A DNA stretch of 39,736 nucleotides, from positions 1 through 39,736 of the forward strand of contig BBFS01000042.1 of the NCBI GenBank assembly GCA_001313365.1. The letters run 5' to 3'. Below, in pieces: positions 1-8,875 of the stretch (the stretch's first letter is position 1; each line of letters begins with the position of its first letter). The notes below the pieces were generated by a model. The model was not told where the DNA came from, did not search any database, and saw only the letters and a program-made list of their open reading frames with translations. The position numbers and the translations under genes are program-made. Origin of the DNA: Paenarthrobacter nitroguajacolicus JCM 14115 (GTDB lineage Bacteria; Actinomycetota; Actinomycetes; Actinomycetales; Micrococcaceae).

Positions 1-73
1 GTGCGGTCTCAGTTGCTTCAGCAGCTACAGCTTCAGTCACCTGGGTGTCCTTTTCGTTATTTTCAACGGTCAC
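1..73 (-). CDS. rpsE: 30S ribosomal protein uS5, N-terminal fragment (runs off window)
   Basis: Only the first 24 codons lie in the window. They read [20 protein letters not shown] and onward, the acidic N-terminal extension that actinobacterial uS5 carries before its RNA-binding domain. The GTG start overlaps the TGA stop of rplR (GTGA), and AAGGTGG sits 9 nt upstream as a ribosome-binding site. uS5 is a small-subunit protein involved in decoding fidelity. The gene order rplR-rpsE is the normal spc order. Identification rests on context and the extension, because the conserved domain is outside the window. Confidence 0.85.
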   Translation of the reverse strand, partial: MTVENNEKDTQVTEAVAAEATETA

Positions 74-452
74 AGTGCCAGCCCACCTTCGCGAGCACCG
101 TCAGCGACGGCGGCGATGCGGCCGTGGTACTTGTTACCGCCACGGTCGAAGACAACAGCTTCGACGCCTGCAGCCTTGCACGCTCGGCAACGAGCTCGCC
201 AACGCGCTTGGCCTTGGCAGTCTTGTCACCGTCGAATGCACGAAGGTCCGCTTCCAAAGTGGAAGCGAAAGCCACGGTTACACCCTTGCTGTCATCGACA
301 ACCTGGACGAACATGTGACGTGCAGAGCGGTTAACGACCATACGAGGACGTACAGCCGTACCAGTGATGCGCTTGCGGATACGAAGCTGGCGACGGCTGC
401 GTGCAGCCGACTTGCTCTTGTTCGTACGCTTCTTGTTAATTGCGATGGCCAT
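70..452 (-). CDS. rplR: 50S ribosomal protein uL18
   Basis: uL18 binds 5S rRNA in the large subunit. The N-terminus [20 protein letters not shown] and the block [20 protein letters not shown] are clear uL18 sequence. The frame breaks near 178: restoring one C (CGTGCCAAG, seen as CGTGCAAG) gives the expected C-terminus [20 protein letters not shown], ending in GLAL and TGA at 70-72. As written, the frame runs on to 63 with a nonsense tail. The restored protein is 127 residues, a usual length. It sits 3 nt after rplF and overlaps rpsE by 4 nt, implying translational coupling. Confidence 0.95.
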
Positions 453-455
453 GGT

Positions 456-995
456 TTACTTACCAGCCTTTCCGACCTTGCGGCGGATGACTTCGCCGGC
501 GTAACGGACACCCTTGCCCTTGTAGGGGTCGGGCTTGCGCAGCTTGCGAATGTTGGCAGCAACCTCGCCGACCTGCTGCTTGTTGATACCCGCAACAGAG
601 AGCTTGGTCGGACCCTCTACTACGAAGGTGATGCCTTCGGGTGCAGAGACATTAACCGGGTGGCTGTAGCCCAGAGCGAACTCCAGGTCAGAACCCTTGG
701 CCTGAACGCGGTAACCAGTACCGACGATTTCAAGCTTCTTCTCGTAGCCCTCGGTAACGCCCTGGATCATGTTGGCGATCAGGGTGCGGGTCAGGCCGTG
801 CAGCGAACGCGAGTTGCGCTCGTCGTTCGGGCGGGTGACCGTGAGAGTGTTCTCTTCCTGGGTAACCTCGATCGGGCTGGCCACAGTGTGGCTCAGCTCG
901 CCTTTGGCACCTTTGACGCTGATGACGGAGCCATCGAGCTTGACCTCAACTCCGGCAGGAACGGTGATGGGGGGGAGACGTCCAATACGTGACAT
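456..995 (-). CDS. rplF: 50S ribosomal protein uL6
   Basis: uL6 lies near the base of the L7/L12 stalk and the GTPase centre. The 179-residue frame is intact: MSRIGRLP at the start, the signature [19 protein letters not shown] mid-protein and [20 protein letters not shown] at the C-terminus. Residues 8-9 read PP where the family has a single Pro (RLPI/RLPITVPAG). The extra codon is the G run at 969-975 (7 G, expected 4), so the true length is probably 178. It lies 18 nt downstream of rpsH. Confidence 0.97.
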   Translation of the reverse strand: MSRIGRLPPITVPAGVEVKLDGSVISVKGAKGELSHTVASPIEVTQEENTLTVTRPNDERNSRSLHGLTRTLIANMIQGVTEGYEKKLEIVGTGYRVQAKGSDLEFALGYSHPVNVSAPEGITFVVEGPTKLSVAGINKQQVGEVAANIRKLRKPDPYKGKGVRYAGEVIRRKVGKAGK

Positions 996-1013
996 TATTC
1001 TCTTCCTTTCCCG

Positions 1014-1411
1014 TTACCAGACGTACGCGAGGACTTCGCCGCCCACGCCCTTCTTGCCGGCCTGCTTGTCAGTCAGGAGGCCGGAAGAGGTGGACAGGAT
1101 TGCGATACCCAGGCCACCCAGCACGTGCGGCAGGTTGGTGGACTTCGCGTAAACGCGGAGGCCCGGCTTGGAGATGCGGCGGACGCCAGCGATGGAACGC
1201 TCGCGGTTCGGACCGAACTTCAGGTCGATGGTCAGCTTCTTGCCAACCTCGGCGTCTTCTTCCTTCCAGCCGGCAATGTAGCTTCTGCCTTCAGGATGTC
1301 AGCAACGCGTGCCTTCAGTTTGCTGTACGGCATGGACACGGTGTCGTGGTATGCCGAGTTTGCATTGCGCAGACGCGTGAGCATGTCTGCGACAGGATCT
1401 GTCATAGTCAT
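1014..1411 (-). CDS. rpsH: 30S ribosomal protein uS8
   Basis: uS8 binds the central domain of 16S rRNA and, in model bacteria, represses spc translation. From the ATG at 1411 it reads [20 protein letters not shown]. Near 1282 one G is missing (GCAGAAGGCTAC seen as GCAGAAGCTAC); with it restored the frame continues through [20 protein letters not shown] to [10 protein letters not shown] and TAA at 1014, 132 residues. GAGGAAGG lies 11 nt before the ATG, which favours this start over the second in-frame ATG six bases on. No rpsN lies between rplE and rpsH. Confidence 0.95.
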
Positions 1412-1488
1412 TTGGCTATAGCCCTTCCTCGTACCGGTTTCCGCTGCGCTTGCTCCTAAGAGCCTGCGCGGACGGACCTGTCACGTAG

Positions 1489-2067
1489 TTAGTTTTCGGT
1501 CTTGAACGGGAAACCAAGCGCCTTGAGCAGCGCGCGGCCTTCGTCATCGGTCTTGGCGGTGGTAACGACCGTGATGTCCATACCGCGAACGCGGTCGATG
1601 GAGTCCTGGTCGATTTCGTGGAACATAACCTGCTCGGTCAGACCGAAGGTGTAGTTGCCGTTGCCATCAAACTGCTTGCCGTTGAGGCCGCGGAAGTCGC
1701 GGATACGCGGCAGGGCCAGCGAAACCAGACGGTCCACGAATTCCCACATGCGGTCTCCACGCAGAGTTGCGTGTGCACCGATGGGCATGCCTTCGCGCAG
1801 CTTGAACTGTGCGATTGACTTGCGGGCCTTGGTTACCTGCGGCTTCTGGCCGGTGATCAGGGTGAGGTCGCGGACAGCGCCGTCGATCAGCTTGGAGTCC
1901 TTGGCGGCATCTCCAACACCCATGTTCACTACAACCTTCACCAGGCGGGGAACCTGGTTGACGTTCGCGTAGCTGAATTCGTCCTGCAGTGACTTCTTGA
2001 TGGTCTCTGCGTACTTCGTCTTCAGACGCGGAACGATCTTTACCGGAGTCTCGAGAGTCTCAGTCAT
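1489..2067 (-). CDS. rplE: 50S ribosomal protein uL5
   Basis: uL5 contacts 5S rRNA and P-site tRNA. The 192-residue frame is intact, with [40 protein letters not shown] and the C-terminal [20 protein letters not shown]. Its start overlaps the rplX stop (TAATG), so the two are likely coupled. It is one of the few genes here with no visible run expansion or deletion. Confidence 0.98.
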   Translation of the reverse strand: MTETLETPVKIVPRLKTKYAETIKKSLQDEFSYANVNQVPRLVKVVVNMGVGDAAKDSKLIDGAVRDLTLITGQKPQVTKARKSIAQFKLREGMPIGAHATLRGDRMWEFVDRLVSLALPRIRDFRGLNGKQFDGNGNYTFGLTEQVMFHEIDQDSIDRVRGMDITVVTTAKTDDEGRALLKALGFPFKTEN

Positions 2068-2432
2068 TAGATGTCCTTCCCGGTGGCCTTGGACACGCGG
2101 ATACGGACGGTCTTGGTAGCGCCATCCTTCTCAACGGTGTCGAGACGGAAACCAACACGGGTCGGCTTCTTGGTGGACGGGTCAACCAGGGCAACGTTGG
2201 ATACGTGGATCGGGGGGGCTTCAACAACCTCGATGCCACCGGTCTTGGTGCCGCGCTGCGACTGACCGACCTTGGAGTGCTTGGTGACGCGGTTGATTCC
2301 CTCTACCAGCACGCGGTTGGTGTCGGTGAATACGCGCAGGACCTTGCCCTGCTTGCCGCGGTCGCCGCCACGTTCCTGCTTGGCGCCAGTGATGACCTGA
2401 ACGAGGTCACCCTTCTTGATTTTCTTAGCCAT
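2067..2432 (-). CDS. rplX: 50S ribosomal protein uL24
   Basis: uL24 is an early assembly initiator of the large subunit. [20 protein letters not shown] begins the KOW-type fold and [15 protein letters not shown] follows. The frame is complete at 121 residues, but [13 protein letters not shown] has a second Pro where the family has one; it comes from the 7-G run at 2212-2218 (expected 4). It starts 3 nt after the rplN stop. Confidence 0.97.
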   Translation of the reverse strand: MAKKIKKGDLVQVITGAKQERGGDRGKQGKVLRVFTDTNRVLVEGINRVTKHSKVGQSQRGTKTGGIEVVEAPPIHVSNVALVDPSTKKPTRVGFRLDTVEKDGATKTVRIRVSKATGKDI

Positions 2433-2435
2433 GGA

Positions 2436-2805
2436 CTAAAGCACCTCCGGGGCCAGCGAAACGATCTTCATGAACTTCTTGTCGCGAAGTTCACGACCAA
2501 CCGGGCCGAAGATACGGGTACCGCGGGGGGTCACCGTCGTTCTTCAAGATCACAGCTGCGTTTTCGTCAAACTTGATGTAGGAACCATCCGCACGGCGGC
2601 GTTCCTTCTTGGTACGAACGATGACAGCCTTGACGACGTCACCCTTCTTTACGTTGCCGCCAGGGATAGCGTCCTTGACGGTGGCGACGATGACGTCGCC
2701 GATGCCTGCGTAGCGACGACCGGATCCACCGAGAACGCGAATGGTAAGGATTTCCTTAGCACCCGTGTTGTCGGCGACCTTGAGTCGCGACTCCTGCTGA
2801 ATCAA
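2436..2805 (-). CDS. rplN: 50S ribosomal protein uL14
   Basis: uL14 forms an intersubunit bridge and contacts ribosome-silencing factors. [20 protein letters not shown] and [20 protein letters not shown] are diagnostic. The frame shifts at the G run 2525-2530 (6 G, expected 5). Removing one base gives [20 protein letters not shown], then [13 protein letters not shown] and TAG at 2436, 122 residues. AAGGAG lies 8 nt before the ATG. It is the first gene of the spc operon, with its own upstream region of 356 nt. Confidence 0.95.
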
Positions 2806-3089
2806 TTTTTACTCCTTGCGTCGCGCCGGTTCTCAGACCGAAATCATGCATACGGAATGAGCCTTGCGGAACGGTTGATCGGGGTGTCTCTTGACCTGCC
2901 TGGATTTTGCCAGTACAGGCCTAAACGCCCGTGCCACAAGCATCAGCTTCCCTTGCAGAAAACTCTGCGCGGGGGGGCAGTATGCAGCGGCACGATTGTT
3001 TACGAGGTAGTGGACGACGCACAAGTGGCGCCATACAAACTCAATATCCTAGCACGTTTACAGCCTGAAACCGAAACGGCGGGAGAAGC
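2806..3089. other. intergenic leader of the spc operon
   Basis: There is no gene between rplN and the S10-operon terminator. The stretch holds the probable spc promoter at its far end (3046-3054), leaving a leader of about 240 nt before rplN, plus a 7-G run at 2971-2977 that may be an artefact like the others. A 63-codon open frame here (2833-3024, minus) has no ribosome-binding site and resembles nothing I recognise. Confidence 0.5.
3046..3054 (-). promoter_or_regulatory. candidate extended -10 promoter of the spc operon
   Basis: On the minus strand TGCTAGGAT matches an extended -10 (TGn + TAnnnT) of the principal sigma factor. No convincing TTGACA-like box lies 17 nt upstream, as is common for extended -10 promoters. 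It sits between the S10 terminator and rplN. This is inference from motif and position only. Confidence 0.4.
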
Positions 3090-3127
3090 GGAAAGGCCCG
3101 CATTCCCAAAGGAATGCGGGCCTTTCC
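3090..3127 (-). terminator. S10-operon terminator hairpin
   Basis: A perfect 17-bp inverted repeat (arms 3090-3106 and 3111-3127, loop CAAA) lies 35 nt past the rpsQ stop. There is no long U tract after it on the minus strand, which is common in actinobacteria. It separates the S10 and spc transcription units. Confidence 0.8.
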
Positions 3128-3161
3128 AGTGAATCACTGCCAGGCGTGCCCGGCGTCGGAT

Positions 3162-3458
3162 TTACTTGGCCTTTTCGAGGATCTCCACCAGACGCCACCG
3201 CTTGGTAGCGGACAGCGGGCGGGTCTCAGAGATGAGAACGAGGTCGCCGATGCCGGCGGTGTTCTCTTCGTCGTGAGCCTTGATCTTCGAGGTGCGGCGA
3301 ATAACCTTGCCGTACAGAGCGTGCTTCACGCGGTCTTCAACCTGAACAACGATGGTCTTTTCCATCTTGTCAGAGACAACGTAGCCGCGACGCGTCTTAC
3401 GGTAACCGCGCTGTTCAGCGCTGGCTGCTGCTTCCGTCACAGTTTCCTTCTCGCTCAC
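3162..3458 (-). CDS. rpsQ: 30S ribosomal protein uS17
   Basis: uS17 is a primary 16S rRNA binder with an OB fold. [20 protein letters not shown] and the block [38 protein letters not shown] are characteristic. The frame is intact, 98 residues, with a GTG start overlapping the TGA of rpmC (GTGA). It is the last gene of the S10 operon here. Confidence 0.97.
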   Translation of the reverse strand: MSEKETVTEAAASAEQRGYRKTRRGYVVSDKMEKTIVVQVEDRVKHALYGKVIRRTSKIKAHDEENTAGIGDLVLISETRPLSATKRWRLVEILEKAK

Positions 3459-3774
3459 TTGGCGTCCTCTCCAGCTTCAACCTCGGCCTTTTCAGCTTGG
3501 CAGCCTTCTTGGACTTCTTTTCTTCCTTGGCTTCCACAACCGGTGCGGCAACCTCGGCACGAATGCCCAGCTCGCGCTCACGGAGAACGGTGTAGATGCG
3601 TGCGATGTCCTTCTTTACCGCACGCAGGCGACCGTGGTTCTCCAGCTGTCCGGTGGCGGACTGGAAACGCAGGTTGAACAGCTCTTCCTTGGACTTGCGG
3701 AGTTCTTCAACGAGACGCTCGTTGTCGAAACCGTCCAGCTGTGCGGGTGCGAGATCCTTCGACCCTACTGCCAT
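3455..3774 (-). CDS. rpmC: 50S ribosomal protein uL29
   Basis: uL29 lies near the polypeptide exit tunnel and helps form the docking site for trigger factor and SRP. The body reads [20 protein letters not shown] and [20 protein letters not shown]. It carries a long charged C-terminal extension typical of Arthrobacter. One G is missing near 3495 (AAGGCT seen as AAGCT); restored, the tail reads [18 protein letters not shown] and stops at TGA 3455-3457, overlapping rpsQ. Restored length is 106 residues. Confidence 0.95.
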
Positions 3775-3776
3775 TT

Positions 3777-4191
3777 CTATTCACCACCTTCGCGACGCAC
3801 AATGCGTGCCTTCAACGGGAGCTTGTGGATTGCCAGGCGCAGGGCCTCGCGAGCTACCTCTTCATTGACACCGGAGAGTTCGAAGAGAACCCGGCCCGGC
3901 TTGACGTTTGCGACCCACCATTCCGGAGAACCCTTACCGGAACCATACGGGTTTCAGCAGGCTTCTTCGTCAGCGGACGGTCCGGGTAGATGTTGATCCA
4001 GACCTTGCCGCCACGCTTGATGTGGCGGGTCATCGCGATACGAGCGGACTCGATCTGACGGTTGGTTACGTATGCCGGGCTGAGAGCTGGATACCGTACT
4101 CACCGAAGCTGACCTTGGTGCCGCCCGTTGCAGCGCCGGAACGACCCGGGTGGTGCTGCTTACGGTGCTTGACTCGACGTGGGATAAGCAT
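3777..4191 (-). CDS. rplP: 50S ribosomal protein uL16
   Basis: uL16 sits by the A-site tRNA elbow and completes the peptidyl transferase region. The N-terminus [19 protein letters not shown] and later the blocks [20 protein letters not shown] and [20 protein letters not shown] identify it, but they lie in three frames. Two single-G losses account for this: near 4087 (CAGGCTCTC) and near 3943 (ATGGGTTCC). With both restored the gene is 138 residues and ends REGGE, TAG at 3777. It starts just after the rpsC stop. Confidence 0.95.
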
Positions 4192-5016
4192 TTAAGCCTG
4201 TCCTCCTTCTGCTGCCGGAGCAGCAGCTTCAGCGGCCGGTGCTTCAACGGCAGCGGGTGCTGCCTCAGCTGCCGGACGGTCGTTACGACGACGGCGGTCG
4301 CCACCCGGGCGGCCCGGACGGTCTCCTGCACGGCCACGGGACGGAGCAGCAGCTGCCTGCTGAGCCAGTTCCTTGGCAGTTACGTCACCCTTGTAGATCC
4401 AAACCTTCACACCGATACGGCCGAAGGTGGTCTTGGCTTCGTAGAAGCCGTAGTCGATGTTCGCGCGGAGGGTGTGCAGGGGGGGCACACGGCCTTCGCG
4501 GTAGAACTCCGAGCGGGACATTTCTGCGCCACCCAGACGACCCGAGCAAGCAACACGGATACCCTTGGCACCCGCACGCTGTGCGGACTGCATTGCCTTC
4601 TTCATCGCACGGCGGAAAGCCACGCGGGAAGTCAGCTGCTCAGCGATGCCCTGGGCAACAAGCTGTGCTTCCATCTCGGGGTTCTTGACCTCGAGGATGT
4701 TCAGCTGAACCTGCTTGCCGGTGAGCTTTTCGAGCTCGCCACGGATGCGGTCTGCTTCAGCGCCGCGGCGGCCGATAACGATACCCGGGCGTGCCGTGTG
4801 GATATCCACGCGGACACGGTCACGGGTGCGCTCGATCTCGACCTTGGCGATGCCGGCGCGCTCCATGCCGGTGGACATGAGCTGACGGATCTTGATGTCC
4901 TCGCGGACGAAATCCTTGTAGCGCTGTCCGGGCTTGGTGCTGTCAGCGAACCAGTGCGAAACGTGGTCGGTGGTGATGCCGAGTCGGAACCCGTGCGGGT
5001 TTACTTTCTGTCCCAC
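4192..5016 (-). CDS. rpsC: 30S ribosomal protein uS3
   Basis: uS3 forms part of the mRNA entry channel. The KH-domain segment [20 protein letters not shown] and the C-terminal domain [20 protein letters not shown] are clear. The frame is 274 residues. [10 protein letters not shown] has an extra Pro from the 7-G run at 4479-4485 (expected 4). After about residue 220 there is a long low-complexity tail, first Arg/Gly-rich and then Ala/Pro/Glu-rich, which is known in actinobacterial uS3. The rplV stop immediately precedes its start. Confidence 0.97.
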   Translation of the reverse strand: MGQKVNPHGFRLGITTDHVSHWFADSTKPGQRYKDFVREDIKIRQLMSTGMERAGIAKVEIERTRDRVRVDIHTARPGIVIGRRGAEADRIRGELEKLTGKQVQLNILEVKNPEMEAQLVAQGIAEQLTSRVAFRRAMKKAMQSAQRAGAKGIRVACSGRLGGAEMSRSEFYREGRVPPLHTLRANIDYGFYEAKTTFGRIGVKVWIYKGDVTAKELAQQAAAAPSRGRAGDRPGRPGGDRRRRNDRPAAEAAPAAVEAPAAEAAAPAAEGGQA

Positions 5017-5385
5017 TTAGCGAGCCTCCTCTTTCTCCGGGGGGGTTGCGACAACCAGCGTGATGTGGCTGGTCCGCTTCCTAATGCGGTAGGCGCGGCC
5101 CTGGGCACGCGGCTGGAACCGCTTCATGGTCGGGCCTTCATCAACAAATGCTTCGGTGATGAAGAGGTCGCTGTCGTCGAATGCAACGCCGTCACGGTCC
5201 GCGAGGACACGTGCGTTGGCCATTGCCGACTGAAGTACCTTGAATACCGGCTCCGAAGCTGCCTGGGGGGCAAACTTCAGAATTGCCAGAGCCTCATTCG
5301 CTTGCTTACCACGAACAAGGTTGACGACGCGCCGGGCCTTCATAGGCGTTACGCGGATGTGACGCGCAATAGCCTTGGCTTCCAT
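5017..5385 (-). CDS. rplV: 50S ribosomal protein uL22
   Basis: uL22 lines the exit tunnel; its beta-hairpin is where macrolide-resistance changes occur. [20 protein letters not shown] and [20 protein letters not shown] are conserved. The frame is complete at 122 residues. [12 protein letters not shown] near the end probably has one Pro too many (7-G run 5039-5045). The 6-G run at 5265-5270 encodes KFAPQAA in the expected frame and looks genuine. Confidence 0.97.
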   Translation of the reverse strand: MEAKAIARHIRVTPMKARRVVNLVRGKQANEALAILKFAPQAASEPVFKVLQSAMANARVLADRDGVAFDDSDLFITEAFVDEGPTMKRFQPRAQGRAYRIRKRTSHITLVVATPPEKEEAR

Positions 5386-5423
5386 TGCTTTCCTTCTCTC
5401 GTCTAAGACGTAAAGTCAGGCGC

Positions 5424-5705
5424 CTAGCGGCGCTTGCCCTTACGGTCGTCCTTAACATGGCCGCGGAATGTCCGCGTGGGAGCGAATTCGCCGAGCTTGT
5501 GCCCGACCATCGACTCTGTGACAAACACCGGGATGTGCTTGCGTCCGTCGTGTACGGCGATCGTGTGCCCGAGCATGTCGGGGATGATCATCGAACGGCG
5601 GGACCAGGTCTTGATGACGTTCTTGGTGCCCTTATCGTTTTCCCGTGCGACCTTCACAAAGAGGTGCTGGTCAACGAAAGGACCTTTTTTCAGGCTGCGT
5701 GGCAT
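5424..5705 (-). CDS. rpsS: 30S ribosomal protein uS19
   Basis: uS19 is in the head of the small subunit near the A-site t[43 protein letters not shown] and [20 protein letters not shown] are all present. The frame is intact at 93 residues, the standard length, without visible indels. It lies 12 nt after rplB. Confidence 0.98.
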   Translation of the reverse strand: MPRSLKKGPFVDQHLFVKVARENDKGTKNVIKTWSRRSMIIPDMLGHTIAVHDGRKHIPVFVTESMVGHKLGEFAPTRTFRGHVKDDRKGKRR

Positions 5706-5717
5706 GTGTCCAGGCTC

Positions 5718-6559
5718 CTATCGCTTGTTCTTGCCAGTACGGCGGCGACGAACAATAAGCTTGTCGCTCTCTTTGTTCGGACGGCGGGTACGGCCCTCGG
5801 GCTTGCCGTTCGGGTTAACCGGGTGACGTCCACCGGAAGTCTTACCTTCACCACCACCGTGCGGGTGGTCAACCGGGTTCATGGCTACACCACGGACGGT
5901 CGGGCGAACGCCCTTCCAGCGCATACGGCCGGCCTTGCCCCAGTTGATGTTCGACTGCTCGGCGTTGCCGACCTCGCCGACGGTTGCGCGGCAGCGCACG
6001 TCAACGTTGCGGATTTCGCCGGAGGGCAGACGCAACTGTGCGAAGCGGCCTTCCTTGGCAACGAGCTGTACCGAAGCACCTGCGGAACGTGCCATCTTGG
6101 CGCCGCCACCCGGACGCAGTTCAACTGCGTGGATTACGGTACCAACCGGGATGTTGCGCAGCGGCAGGTTGTTGCCCGGCTTGATGTCAGCGTCAGGACC
6201 AGCCTCGACGAAGTCACCCTGGGACAGCTTGTTAGGAGCGATGATGTAACGCTTGGTGCCATCAACGTAGTGCAGGAGTGCGATGCGAGCCGTGCGGTTC
6301 GGGTCGTACTCGATTTCGGCAACGCGGGCGTGATGCCGTCCTTGTCGTGACGACGGAAGTCGATCAGACGGTACTGGCGCTTGTGCCCACCACCCTTGTG
6401 ACGGGTGGTGATCTTACCGGAGTTGTTACGGCCGCCTGTTTTGTGCAGCGGACGCAGCAACGACTTTTCCGGAGTCGATCGCGTGATTTCAGCGAAGTCG
6501 GCTACGCTCGAGCCACGACGGCCCGGGGGGGTAGTCGGCTTGTATTTACGGATTCCCAT
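5718..6559 (-). CDS. rplB: 50S ribosomal protein uL2
   Basis: uL2 is a core large-subunit protein near the peptidyl transferase centre. The N-terminal half ([20 protein letters not shown]) and the C-terminal half ([20 protein letters not shown], including the conserved histidine of the HPHGGGEG loop) are in different frames. One missing G near 6329 (ATCACGGCCCGC seen as ATCACGCCCGC) joins them. [11 protein letters not shown] has an extra Pro from the G run 6525-6531. Restored length is 279 residues, the usual size. Confidence 0.96.
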
Positions 6560-6588
6560 AATTTATTTCCTCGTTAAAGTGGTCTCCG

Positions 6589-6894
6589 CTACGCGAGCGG
6601 ACCGCCGAAGATGTCGATTGTGCCTTCTTTGAGGGTGACAATTGCACGCTTGGTGCTCTTGCGCTGTCCCCAGCCGAATTTGGTGCGCTTGCGCTTACCG
6701 GCACGGTTGATGGTGTTGATCGAGTCAACCTTGACCGAGAAGATCTTCTCAACGGCCAATTTGATCTCGGTCTTGTTCGAGCGAGGGTCCACCAGGAAGG
6801 TGTACTTGCCTTCGTCGATCAGACCGTAGCTCTTTTCCGAAACGACGGGTGCAAGCACGACGTCGCGCGGGTCCTTGATGGTGGTTACGCTCAC
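6589..6894 (-). CDS. rplW: 50S ribosomal protein uL23
   Basis: uL23 is the main docking site for trigger factor and SRP at the tunnel exit. [20 protein letters not shown] and [20 protein letters not shown] match the family. The frame is intact, 101 residues. The GTG start overlaps the rplD stop (GTGA). No indel is visible. Confidence 0.97.
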   Translation of the reverse strand: MSVTTIKDPRDVVLAPVVSEKSYGLIDEGKYTFLVDPRSNKTEIKLAVEKIFSVKVDSINTINRAGKRKRTKFGWGQRKSTKRAIVTLKEGTIDIFGGPLA

Positions 6895-7508
6895 TTGGAG
6901 GCCTCCTCGTTCTTGGCCTTGTCAGCGACGAACGCCTCGAAAGCAGCTTGGTGAAGACCACGTCGTCGGAGACAAGCACGTCGTAGGTGTTCAACTGGTC
7001 TGCGTACAGAACGTGAATACCTTCGAGGTTGCGCACGGAGAGTGCAGCAACATCGTTGGCGCGCTCGATTACGACGAGCAGGTTCTTGCGCTCGGAGACT
7101 GCACGCAGCGAAGCCAGTGCTTCCTTGGCGGACGGCTTGGTGCCGGCTACCAGTTCAGCGATGACGTGGATGCGGCCGTTGCGGGCGCGGTCAGACAGGG
7201 CGCCGCGGAGTGCAGCAGCTTCATCTTCTTGGGGGGGTGCGCTGGCTGTAGTCACGAGGAGTCGGACCGTGGACAACGCCACCGCCGGTCATGTGAGGAG
7301 CACGGATGGAACCCTGACGGGCGCGGCCGGTACCCTTCTGCTTGAACGGCTTGCGACCTGCACCGGAAACCTCGGCGCGGGTCTTCGTCTTGTGGGTACC
7401 CTGGCGTGCAGCAGCGAGCTGTGCGACGACGACCTGGTGCAGCAACGGCACGTTGGTCTGGACGTCGAAGATCTCTGCAGGCAGGTCTACCTTGACAGTG
7501 CTAGTCAT
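6891..7508 (-). CDS. rplD: 50S ribosomal protein uL4
   Basis: uL4 reaches into the exit tunnel and regulates the S10 operon in model bacteria. The N-terminal part reads [20 protein letters not shown] and [20 protein letters not shown]. The frame is lost at the 7-G run 7231-7237 (expected 5) and at a missing G near 7220 (ATGAAGGCTGCT), then recovers as [20 protein letters not shown] and [21 protein letters not shown] third indel, again AAGGCT to AAGCT near 6947, breaks the C-terminus [20 protein letters not shown]. Restored length is about 205 residues. Confidence 0.94.
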
Positions 7509-7512
7509 TTAA

Positions 7513-8162
7513 CTAGGCTCCCTTCACGCGGTGCGTACGAGTACGACCTGGCCGCGGGCACCGGGAACGGCACCCTTGATAAGGAGCAGCGACTTCTCAG
7601 CGTCAATGGCGTGAACCGTGAGGTTCAGCGTGGTGTGACGCTCGGCGCCCATGCGGCCGGCCATTTTCAGGCCCTTGAAGACGCGGCTCGGGGTGGATGC
7701 GCCACCGATGGAGCCAGGCTTACGGTGGTTCTTGTGGGCACCGTGGGAAGCGCCAACGCCGTGGAAGCCGTGACGCTTCATAACACCGGCAAAGCCCTTA
7801 CCCTTGGAGGTGCCGACGACGTCGATCTTCTGGCCGGCTTCGAAGATCTCAACAGAGAGCTCCTGGCCCAGCTCGTAGGATGCGGCGTCTGCGGTACGCA
7901 GTTCGACGACGTGGCGACGAGGAGTCACGCCAGCCTTTTCAAAGTGACCAGCCAGCGGCTTGGTGACCTTGCGGGGGGTCGATCTGGCCGTAGCCGATCT
8001 GTACGGCGACGTAGCATCTACCTCTGCGTTGCGCAGCTGGGTGATGACGTTCGAGTCAGCCTGGACAACAGTTACCGGGATGAGCTTGTTGTTCTCGTCC
8101 CAGACCTGGGTCATGCCGAGCTTCGTGCCCAGCAGGCCCTTTACGTTACGGGTTGCGGTCAT
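7513..8162 (-). CDS. rplC: 50S ribosomal protein uL3
   Basis: uL3 is needed for early large-subunit assembly. [20 protein letters not shown] and [20 protein letters not shown] are diagnostic. A missing G near 8014 (GATGGCTAC) and an extra G in the run 7973-7978 cancel out, leaving about 17 wrong residues between them; the intended segment is [21 protein letters not shown] missing C near 7527 truncates the end; restored, it finishes VRTAVKGA with TAG at 7513, 4 nt before rplD. Restored length is 216 residues. Confidence 0.94.
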
Positions 8163-8179
8163 AGTCTCTCAGCACCTCC

Positions 8180-8489
8180 CTAGAGCTTGATTTCGATGTT
8201 CACGTCGGCGGGCAGGTCGAGACGCATAAGCGAGTCAACTGCCTTCGGCGTGGGGGTCGATGATGTCGATCAGACGCTTGTGAGTACGCATTTCGAAGTG
8301 CTCACGGCTGTCCTTGTACTTGTGAGGAGAGCGAATAACGCAGTAAACGTTCTTCTCCGTCGGCAGCGGCACCGGGCCGACTACCGTTGCGCCTGCGCGC
8401 GTGACCGTCTCAACGATCTTCCGCGCTGAAACATCAATGACCTCGTGGTCATATGACTTCAGCCGGATGCGGATTTTTTGTCCCGCCAT
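8180..8489 (-). CDS. rpsJ: 30S ribosomal protein uS10
   Basis: uS10 is in the small-subunit head and doubles as NusE in antitermination. [20 protein letters not shown] and [20 protein letters not shown] identify it. The frame breaks at the 5-G run 8252-8256: with 4 G the end reads [20 protein letters not shown], then DVNIEIKL and TAG at 8180, 102 residues. It is the first gene of the S10 operon, with a 386-nt region upstream shared with the divergent glucosidase gene. Confidence 0.95.
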
Positions 8490-8875
8490 GTCGCCTGACT
8501 CTCTTTCAGCTAGTGCTGCTCTAGTTAGGGCTGCTCTGTTTACTTACCTGTTGATGTGGCCGCCGAAGCGTTTGAGGATTTACCACCACACGCCGCACAA
8601 GCTGAATCCGGAGTAATCCGGGTTCCTCACCTTGTCGGCGCACCGACCCCCCGCGGTCGGGCGTGTCGCGATTTCCACGCAAACTCGACCGCAATCATGG
8701 GGGGGTTCAGGGTTATGTTTGGGCTTCAGCCTGGACCCTGACACCCGGCATTATCCGGATCGGGACACGAAGAAGCGCTTGAACAACTCATCCAGTATGG
8801 CGGAAATATGGTGTAAAGGCCAATCGACGCTGAGGAGCCATTGCCCGGCCCCCATCCGGTGAGGATGATGGGGTC
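8490..8875. other. divergent intergenic region between rpsJ and the GH1 gene
   Basis: It must hold the S10-operon promoter (minus) and the glucosidase promoter (plus), but I cannot place either with confidence. It contains a 7-bp inverted repeat TCAGGGT/ACCCTGA (8707-8713 and 8735-8741) and two long runs, 6 C at 8647-8652 and 7 G at 8699-8705, probably expanded like the coding ones. On the plus strand TTGAAC near 8780 could be a -35 of the glucosidase gene, without a good partner. Confidence 0.4.

Noticed and set aside
2833..3024. 63-codon minus-strand frame in the spc leader
   Set aside because: It has no ribosome-binding site, contains a suspect 7-base run and overlaps the expected 5' leader.
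4239..4337. Arg/Gly and Ala/Pro-rich tail of uS3 as a fused extra domain
   Set aside because: Low-complexity tails on uS3 are common in actinobacteria; there is no sign of a folded domain.
4150..5406. Long plus-strand open frame (418 codons) opposite rpsC and rplV
   Set aside because: It is the mirror of high-GC coding on the minus strand, has no ribosome-binding site and resembles no protein family.
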